Assembly (NCBI RefSeq): GCF_019059575.1
Contig: NW_024881984.1
Span: 372,001 to 436,000, forward strand
From: Amphibalanus amphitrite
Taxonomy: Eukaryota; Arthropoda; Thecostraca; Balanomorpha; Balanidae
Direction of reading: 5' to 3'
Length of the DNA: 64,000 bases
The translations under genes were made by a program, and so were the position numbers. This document shows, one piece after another, positions 36,564 through 64,000 of the stretch. Numbering within the stretch: position 1 is the stretch's first letter; every line of letters starts with the position of its first letter. The notes beneath the pieces are model-generated. The model saw only the letters and a list, made by a program, of their open reading frames with translations, was not told the DNA's origin and searched no databases.

Positions 36564-39500
36564 ATGGCTGGTCTTGATGCACTTATAAAAGATTGTTGCA
36601 AAGATGAAGAAGAGCTCAGGAGTCTCCTTTCAAGAGCTTCTGCTGGTGAGCTGAAGCATGCTGTTCTGAATATTACCAAATCACCTGATGCCAGCTCAGT
36701 GCTCAATTCTGCTATATCTTCTCTCAACTCAGACTCGATGCAGATCAAGAGACTGGACTTGATCACTGCCTGTGTTGATGCTCTGAAGAGTGAAAGCATT
36801 GATGCCCAGTGCTCCCGCGATGTAACAGGCATGCTGCTGCTGCAGCTGTCCTCTCTGCCATCCTCTAGTGTGGCTCGGCTGACAAAGCAGTTTGTCTCAG
36901 CCATCACCCGCTCAGAGCCGCTCACTGGTCGGTGGGTGGAGCTCTTCCCAAAGCTGCTGGCCATGCTTTCTGAGTTCCCTGAGCTCGAGTATGATGGCGC
37001 CACCATCGCGGGCAGCGTGGCGCGTGCAGAGGTGCTGGCGGCGGTATGGCGCGCGGAGCTGACCGCGCCGACCGCCACCCGGCTGGTGGAGGTGCTCCGC
37101 GACCAGCGCATGGCGGCCGATGAGCTGGACGCCGTCCTGGACGCAGTGCGCGGCCTGCTGCGGCGTCTGGAGGTGCAGGACGTCCCTCCGCTGGTCTACC
37201 AACTGGTGCGGCTCTGCTCCGGACCGGCCGGCGCCAGGCTGCTCCACCTGCTTCTGGATCACTTCGCCAAACAGGAGGAGCGACTGCGCGCGAAAGGGGA
37301 GGAGGACACGCGAGCGGCGGCCAACCTCCGTCAGGCGGAGGGCACGGTCATCTACCACGTGACACACGCGCCCTGTCTGGAGCAGGGGCTGGTTAAGGAG
37401 TTCGCTCGTCACGTGCGCGCCTCCGTGCAGTGTCCGGCGCGCCTGCTGACGCCGTTCAGCCTGGCGCTCGCGCTGGCGCTGGCTGGCGGCGAGAGCCACG
37501 CGCAGACAGTGCTGGACGCGCTCGTGTCTGCACTGGGCCGGTCTGCGCGCGAGACAGCGCTGCGCGAGGAGAGCCGGTGGCTGCGCGACGCGGCGCCGCC
37601 GCCGGTAGACGCCGAGCGGCTGCTGCTGGAGGCTGCTGCACTTTCCGCCGGCGGCTGGGCACCGGCCGGTGACGGCCTGCTCCGGCTGTGCTTCGCACTG
37701 CTCTCGGCTGGGTCCAAACCTCTGGCGCGGCTCGGCTCCACCGCGCTGACGGCTCTGATCGGCCGACGCCCGGAGCTGGCGCGGGACGCTGTCGGCCGGC
37801 TGGTGACGGCACTGGCCGGCGGTGTGAGCGCGGAGGCGCACGCGGAGGCGCTGGGTCACCTGGTGGCCGGCTGTCCGCTGACGGTGGCCGAGAGCCGCGC
37901 CCACCTGACGGACCTGCTGGCACACCTGGGGCTCCTGCCGCTCACCACCGCGCGCCGTCTGCTGGCCGCGCTTCTACCCGTGCTGAAGATCTGTGCGCCA
38001 CTTAAGGACCAGCTGGTGCTCACACTGCGGAAACTGCTGGTCGGGAAACGCTGCGAGGGCCGCCAGATCGCCGTCTGCGGACTGCTCCTCTGTCTGCGCC
38101 ACTTCCGCGTGGTCAGCAGCTTACCGTTCAGCCAGGCTTCACAGAACTTCAGCTGCGCCATGTCGCAAGTAGCGGCCGACCTGGGCCCGGCCTTCCCCAC
38201 ATCGGCCAACGAGGCGCTCTGTCTGGAGTTGCTCGGAGTGCTGCGTCGCTGTCTCACCCAGCAGGCCCCTGTCCGCGCCACACTGTACGCCGGCCTGCAT
38301 GAGGTCATCAGCCGCAACCCGGAGCTCGCAGAGACCATCATCTCGATGCTGCTGCAGCAGCTGAAGCTGTTCACGGACGACAGCGCGCGGGCGCCGCCGT
38401 TGAGGCTCGCGGCCTGTGTGGAGGTCGGGGAGGAGGTGAGCCTGCTGGAGCCCCTGCCGCAGATGCTGGCTGCCCTGGCGGCGTGCTCGCGTCGCGTGCT
38501 GGCCGGGGCGAACACTGATGAGACGGAAGACGAGGGCCCTGACGTGGTGGCCGCTCGCGAAGCTGAAAGAGTTCTGGACGACATCGCCAAGCGCATGATG
38601 AACGTCGAACTGGACGACTTCGATCTGGGGAAGGAGTGTGATGTGGGCTCGTCGACCGAGGGACGGAAGAACGTGTTGATGCTGATGCTGCTCCAGGGTG
38701 TGTATGAGGCACTCCTTGACCACCGCTGTCAGAGTGACTTCGAGAGCGACTCCGCCGCCGCCACCGTACTAATCTGCATTCACCAGAAGCTGGACTCTGT
38801 AGCGGAGTTTCGTCGATCGAAAGCCTCCACCAAAGGCAAGAAGAAGGACTCTGCGGCAGCGAAGTCGGCAGCGGAGAAGTCGGCGTCTCGTGATCCGGCC
38901 ACCGAGCCACTCTGCCTCAGTCTTCGATCAGTGACTCGCCTCCTGTCTGCGCTGACTACTGATGCTAACCCGGCGCATCACGTCTCCCTGGAGAAGCTGC
39001 GCTCCGAGACGAAACTGACGCAGCACGTGGCGAACGCGGCGCGTCAGCTGAGTGGCCAGCTGCGCGCCGACGGCGAGTGCGCAGGCGCGGAGGGGGCTAA
39101 TCAGCGCCACCTGGTGGAGCTCGCCTGCCGCCTGGCCCCGGCGCTGCTCAAACTGGCTGGCGCTGAGGAGGAGGAACTGTCTCCGACCTGCCTGGAGGCG
39201 CTCGCTGATCTCCTGGAGGCGTTCAAACACCACTTCCCGGCGCGGATGCCGACCCTGCTCGAGGAGACAGCTGTGGACGGTGCGGGAGGTCTGCTGACGC
39301 GTTGTCGTCTCCTGTTGTCTGCCGGCTGCGCGGCGCGCGGTGTCGCTCCCCTGCTGCGGCTCCTGCTGCTGGCGGCCGGCGAGGCGTCCACAGAGGAGCA
39401 GGCGGATTTACTGAGCTGGAGCCAGCAGCAGCTGCGCCAGCCGCCGGCGGACGGCCACGCTTTGTGCCGTCAGCTAGTCGAGCTCGGTCTGTCCCTCGCC

Positions 39501-39955
39501 GACCGACTGTCCCCACAGTCCGGTGTGGCCCGCCAGGTGGCTCGCGCCGTCCACGAGCAGCTCGGTGACCTGGACGAGAGCGTCCAGCTGATTGCGGCCG
39601 ACCCGCCACTGGGTGCTGTGACCGAGCGCAGTGCGGCCGGCTGCCTGCTGGCGCTCTGCTCCCGGCTGACCGGCTGGCTGGAGGCGGTGGACTGGTTGCT
39701 GGCGGGCTGCCGCGCGGCCGCCGGCGCCACGCTGGACGAACAGCAGGCCAAGCAGGAGGCGGCAGTGTGCAGCAGGGTGCTGGCTCTGGTCGCTGTACTA
39801 GACGAGCTAGCGCAGTCGGCGGCGCCGCTCGGACCCGACACTGACGCCGTGCTCAAACTGCTCGGTAGGACGTACGTCAGCCTGGCGGCGCTGGTCAAGT
39901 ACTACGCGGCTCGCAACAAGCACACCAAACTCACCAAGGCCACCGTGTGCGGAAA
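36564..39955 (+). CDS. FANCI: FANCI giant first coding exon
   Basis: 3392 nt, 1130 codons plus two bases, with no internal intron needed to read through the helical-repeat solenoid. Donor gtaagt. The first 400 bases are AT-balanced; the rest is strongly GC-rich at third positions. Confidence 0.95.
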
Positions 39956-40943
39956 GTAAGTTGGATGGGAAGGTTTCCTTATAAGTGTGTGTGTTTTGGG
40001 TGATACGATGACGAGGTGTCGTTGAACTTAATGTCATTATGGTTGGGTTTCATAGCTCCAATTCACTTACTCATAATATTCGTTGAAGTAGAATTAAAAT
40101 GAACAGTATGTAGAGCTGCAGCATGCCACTGGATCCTTATAACTATTTAGTCCTCTATCATATTTTTCGTTTTTGATTGTTGGCAATGGTCATTGCTTCT
40201 TGTTTTAGTCAGTAGCTTCTTCGTCAGGCACTGACTAAGAACTAGCCAATTGATGCGAAGGTTGCATATTTATTTGCATTTATAAATTGATGTAGTGTAG
40301 CGCTACTTCGAAAGTCAGTCATCCCCCGTCATCCCCCACTTATCAAACTGCCGATAACCAAGCAGCCATTGGACGTAACACCGTCGTGACCGTGCCTCAC
40401 GCACCCTTCCCCGATTTCTGCAGGTTCGAGCGGGTGCTGGAGGCGTGCGGCCGCTCCCTGACTCCACATGTGTACGTCTTCATCACGTTCACCGAGTCAC
40501 AGCAGCGGCAGCAGCGGCAGGGTAAAGCTGACCCTGCAGTGAAGCGCGCGCGAGTGCTGCGTCAGACGCGTCTCATCCCCGTGCTCGTGTGTAACATCGA
40601 GAACTTCGAGAAGCACCTGATCGCTCTCGGGAAGCGCACGAAGCTCGATCTGCACGCGGGGGTGAAGCTGAGCACCTCGCGCGACTTCCGCATCATCCAG
40701 GCCACGCTGCAGGCGGCGCTGGAGAGAGCGGGGAGCTCAGAGGAAGAGGAAGAGGAGGAGGGCGCCGAGAACAGGGACCCGCGCGGCGCCGACGCTCCGG
40801 CGGGGACGGCCAGCCAGCTGGCCAGGTCGCAGTTGTCCCAGGGCGTGGTGAGGCTGACTCGGCCGTCACAGAAGCCCTCGAAGCTGTCCAGATCGCAGAA
40901 GTTGTCGCAGCCGGCCGCCAAACGCGCTAAGGTGGAGAAGTGA
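36564..40943 (+). CDS. FANCI: Fanconi anaemia group I protein (FANCI), complete
   Basis: FANCI pairs with FANCD2 as the clamp that is monoubiquitinated at stalled forks and DNA crosslinks, in the nucleus. Two coding exons, 36564-39955 and 40424-40943, give 1303 residues; human FANCI has 1328. An in-frame TGA upstream of the ATG supports the start. Matching motifs: VPPLVYQLV, GTVIYHVTHAPCLE, ANEALCLELLGVLRRCLTQQ, YVSLAALVKYY, then LTPHVYVFI, RVLRQTRLIPVLV and VKLSTSRDF. Lys490 in the LRK motif appears to match the ubiquitinated lysine of human FANCI (recalled context). SQ sites at Ser523, Ser526 and Ser534 match the phosphorylated SQ cluster. The tail is acidic, then SQ-rich, ending in basic KRAKVEK, a likely nuclear localisation signal. 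No EDGE motif is seen. The near-absence of introns is odd, since vertebrate FANCI has dozens of exons. Confidence 0.96.
39956..40423. other. Single FANCI coding intron
   Basis: A 468-bp AT-rich intron with a good donor and a C/T-rich acceptor. Nothing else seen. Confidence 0.85.
40424..40943 (+). CDS. FANCI: FANCI last exon: C-terminal domain and tail
   Basis: 520 nt. Acceptor tttctgcag completes Lys1131. It holds the conserved C-terminal domain, an acidic run (EEEEEEEG), six SQ motifs between 1261 and 1293, and a TGA stop. Confidence 0.96.
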
Positions 40944-41325
40944 TATAATGATCGACCGGTATGACTTGTGATGATGGAGTTCGAACGTTGAAGCTAACGT
41001 GTTGCATCGTTGTACATAGTGGAGGGCATGCTTGATGTGCCACAAACATTACGCTGTAAAAGTGTATGAGATTACAGCTGTGCCCTGTCCAGAATGAAAT
41101 ACATTTGTACTTTATTATTTCATTTTTGTTGTATCGGTACTATGCGATGCCACCGAGGATCTGTCCCACGTGAGGCACTCGCGACTGACTTCGATTTTGC
41201 ACTAGGCCACCAGCCATTAATTCTGGGTATCGATGTCGAAAATACCGGCTTTTATTTACTGCGTCCCATTAAGGAAATATTATGCCAGTATTGTTAAGTT
41301 TTCTCGTGAAATGCAGCCAGGTAAT

Positions 41326-41331
41326 AATAAA
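41326..41331 (+). terminator. Candidate polyadenylation signal of FANCI
   Basis: AATAAA about 380 nt after the FANCI stop, in an AT-rich stretch. Confidence 0.5.
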
Positions 41332-42147
41332 ATATTTTGACTATTTTCAATCCTGTTTATGACTAACTTTAGTTGGCAATCTGAAACCGGAATAATTGCA
41401 CGATACGATTCCTGATCACCGTACTTTAATGTACTGGTAATCTGGAACATTACCTCTCTTTCTGTCATTCAATACGATGCCAACTTTCCGTGGTTAGGTA
41501 CGTAGGCCAATTCTAACCCGTTCTGCATAATATGATAAGAATACTTTTGTCCGTTCTTTGTATAGGTAGGTCCTTTGCAGCAATAGTTGATGGCTGTACG
41601 GCAGTTCATGCTACGAATTGTTGAATTACATTTGTTTCCAATCGCCCTATTTTATGCGTTCCATCCAATGCCGTAGACAAAAAGCTATACAAAAAGCACA
41701 AAATGTAGTTGCTAAGTGCATTGAAACCTTCACAAACAAGGATACAGTGGTATTACAGACGACTAACGACTTAATTACTCTATTATGCTAAGCAATTGTG
41801 CGAACGAGCATAACAGATCTTGCAGACATGCTTAGAACATTGCCTTCCTTATCGCTCCATAGATGGCAGCACCATTTGCGCCTGATTTGATACTATCCCG
41901 CCGAGCACCACGGTAGGCTGTACCGGTGAGCATTTGGGTACGACGGAACAGCATCATTCCAGGCGGCGACGCTGCCGACATCTAGCGAGAAATAGTGTAG
42001 TTTGAGTGGGCAAGTAGTCGTTTTCGGTCTCGAACTCGCGTTACCCTTTGCGATGTGCTTCATATCACGTGACCACAAGACATCTGAAAACCACGGCATT
42101 GGCAAGTAAATGGCTTGTAGCGTAAATACAGCTTTATTTTCAAGTAA

Positions 42148-43081
42148 TAGGGGAAGGTGGGGTAAGACGGACCAGCTAAGGTTTGAGGCCGCATATCTTT
42201 CTACACTGCTCTCGTAACTCATATTGTTTATAGTCTTCTGAATGCTCAATCCTTCCTCTTTTGATGTGTGCAAAGACTGAATTGCAAAATAAAGACATCT
42301 AGGTGGTGGATGCTCTTAAAGATGGACATGTCAAAAACTCAGACAAGAAAAAACGCGGGGTAAGACGGACCACCCAGAAGTGCCTGCTATCCATTCATGC
42401 TTGGTACAGTTCTAATCTGTACTCGAGTAAGTAGAGTGGTAAAATAACAAAATGAACCTTTATTCTATGCTCATATGTTATGGAAGTGCAACTAAAAGCT
42501 GGGAACATGTGTGTTGATTGTCGTTTGGCATGAATGCATGCTAGCTAGCATTTGCAATGGTCCATGTGCAACAAAGGCTCCTTCCTGAAAAATTGGCTTA
42601 CTTAAACTTGTGTCAATGCTTTAGAAAAGAATTTTCCATATGATGGGTACAATGGACCACCACAGGGTAAGATGGACCACAGTGGTCCGTCTTGCCCCAA
42701 ATCTAAATCCTGTCATTATCATGACGTGTATGTCAAATAGCCCAACATTGCGAAACCTTGCCTGTTCTAAAGTGTGACTATAACCAAGTTTATAATTTTG
42801 TTCTTCACCGTAAAGTGGAAAATAGAAACTAATCATGCAATAAAGGCGCCGAAATTGAATCACCCGTAGACCTCTTATATTAGATCGGTTTGACGAAAAA
42901 CAACATTTTTCTCAATAACTCAAAAGCTATGCATCCTAGCCTCATGAGCTCAAGGTGGCCATTGTTACGAAGGGAAACAAAGGTAGTGAGTGCATAAAGC
43001 AGTAGATAACAGCAGCGGTTCAGCCGGGAGGGCTGTTGGTCCGTCTTGCCCCGCTGGGCCGTCTTACCCCACCTTCCCCTA
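42148..43081. mobile_element. Non-autonomous mariner-like element, 934 bp
   Basis: Ends are inverted copies: taggggaaggtggggtaaga and its complement at 43062-43081, with TA at both outer edges. Further ggtaagatgga/ccgtcttgcccc words lie inside. No transposase frame is visible. Confidence 0.85.
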
Positions 43082-44269
43082 CCTCCCCAGGCAAGTATCA
43101 GGCGATATTTTGCCACCTTTCGAATGATCGTGTCATTCCATGCGAGCTTTTATGACAGCTGACTCAAAAGGCATGGCAACAAGTAATTGTGCTTGACAGT
43201 CTTTCTTCGGTTAGCCCCTGATGCACGTTACCCAGCACGTGACCCTCCCTCACTAACATTACCCTTGTTTCGTTATAGATGTTAGCCACGTTACATTTCA
43301 CATGCAGGCCGTTTCCATCGAAATATTGTCCACATGCGGTTGATTCCGATCAGTAGTGTGGTTAATGGCTATCTTTGTTTATTCTTACGATTATTTATAA
43401 GTGAATATAAAGGTATTTATGAACCCCCAAAGACATAAATAACTACCAGGTGCAAAATCAAAATGTTTTTTAAGCTTTATACGGCAGAGTAATAGAAGCG
43501 TCAGAAAAAAAAAACAGATAGGCACACTACTGCGTAATTATCAGATTCTCTAGCTGAACAGCCCAAAGTGCTGGATAAACACAAAAGCATTGTCCCAAGA
43601 GATGACCTAGATCAGATCTGCAATCGATGACCCCGATATTTTACGGCTGCACCGCGACCCTGACCTTCCCTCCTCCCATCCCCCAAGCGCTCGAACCCCG
43701 AATGCGGCTCTTCAACGCGCACCTTCTATGATTTCCCAACCGCTCTTCTTTTCACTAGCCTCAAACATACCGTACTCTGCGCCCCCCCCCCCCCACACAT
43801 CCCTCCACATACGTCAAACTACGCATTCCACGAAGGCCGTTCACGCCCGGTGACCATGCGCACCCCTCCCCCTGTGGCGACAATTGGGGTCAGCGTATGA
43901 CGTCATCGTCCAATACGCCGCGCCTGCCCAGTGTTACCAACAACACTTGGTAGTGTTGACTAGCAACGCCACCCCCCTATGGATTGGTCCGGTCCGGCGG
44001 CCGGCGGCCGGTCAGTCGTTAGCGGGGGTTCGGCTCGCGCCCAGGTAGCTATACTGGGGCTCTGCAGAACAGTGGGAGTTAGGAGTCGTGACATTCAACA
44101 GTGCATATACCTTTAGGGACTGGTAGGAAGGCTTAGTTTGCACTGAACGTTGTAAAGTCTGAAAATCTAGTTGGTGAGTGATCGTTAATAAAACATATTG
44201 CATACTCAAGACTGTTGTAGCAGGTGGACGATATATCTTTTTAGATAATTCGCATACAGTATCCCAGTC

Positions 44270-64000
<19,731 letters not shown>

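Larger units (their letters stand above)
40944..44269. other. Intergenic, FANCI to ankyrin-repeat gene
   Basis: It holds the FANCI 3' UTR, a 934-bp TA-flanked element (42148-43081) and a GC-richer stretch (43790-44060) with a gacgtcat site that may be promoter-proximal for the next gene. I find no other gene. Confidence 0.55.

Noticed and set aside
36539..39898. Several open frames antisense to FANCI
   Set aside because: The GC-rich third positions of FANCI remove stop codons on the other strand. The plus-strand protein is a clear FANCI, and the antisense frames carry no recognisable motif.

Overview
This is animal nuclear DNA. Genes are split by GT–AG introns, there are 3' UTRs with AATAAA signals, many short inverted-repeat transposons and microsatellites, and no operons. 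The encoded proteins look arthropod, and a crustacean is my best guess. The PTBP protein keeps the linker wording I associate with Drosophila hephaestus, and third codon positions are strongly GC-rich. I cannot name the species from sequence alone.

Layout: (1) 1867–24777, plus strand: eleven coding exons of a PTBP/hephaestus-type splicing regulator. They run from the second half of RRM1 to the stop codon; earlier exons lie upstream of the window. Its 5' introns are GC-rich and hold large minisatellites (6110–7530), a duplicated 202-bp element and a possible retroelement relic. (2) 27731–35293, minus strand: a complete eleven-exon Su(var)3-9/SUV39-type H3K9 methyltransferase (623 aa; chromodomain, pre-SET, SET, post-SET), tail to tail with PTBP. 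(3) 36564–40943, plus strand, divergent from Su(var)3-9 across 1.27 kb: FANCI of the Fanconi anaemia DNA-crosslink repair pathway (1303 aa). One 3392-nt exon encodes 87% of the protein. (4) 44270–64000+, plus strand: the 5' part of an ankyrin-repeat protein I do not recognise. Eleven exons are visible and the gene runs off the window. It is built from a repeated 'WI..GDL.KLE' module plus ankyrin repeats. A separate open exon (49860–50951) inside its third intron is an alternative 3' terminal exon or a nested gene. All splice phases in the four models agree, so each reads through without a frame break.

Base composition changes across the window: very GC-rich from 1 to about 26 kb, AT-rich from about 33 to 36.9 kb, a sharp step up inside the FANCI exon, then AT-rich, transposon-loaded introns in the ankyrin gene. 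Those introns hold four TTAA-flanked CCC...GGG elements (piggyBac-like, non-autonomous), two of them near-identical and inverted around exons 2–3, plus TA-flanked mariner-like foldback elements.

The strongest leads are these. PTBP has a 34-nt exon whose omission puts a stop codon 16 nt into the next exon, the arrangement used for PTBP autoregulation in vertebrates, and a CU-rich tract lies in the intron before it. A roughly 190-nt (CT)n tract abuts exon 3 of the ankyrin gene. FANCI keeps an SQ cluster in its core and has a second SQ cluster in its tail. The ankyrin protein has an internally repeated module.
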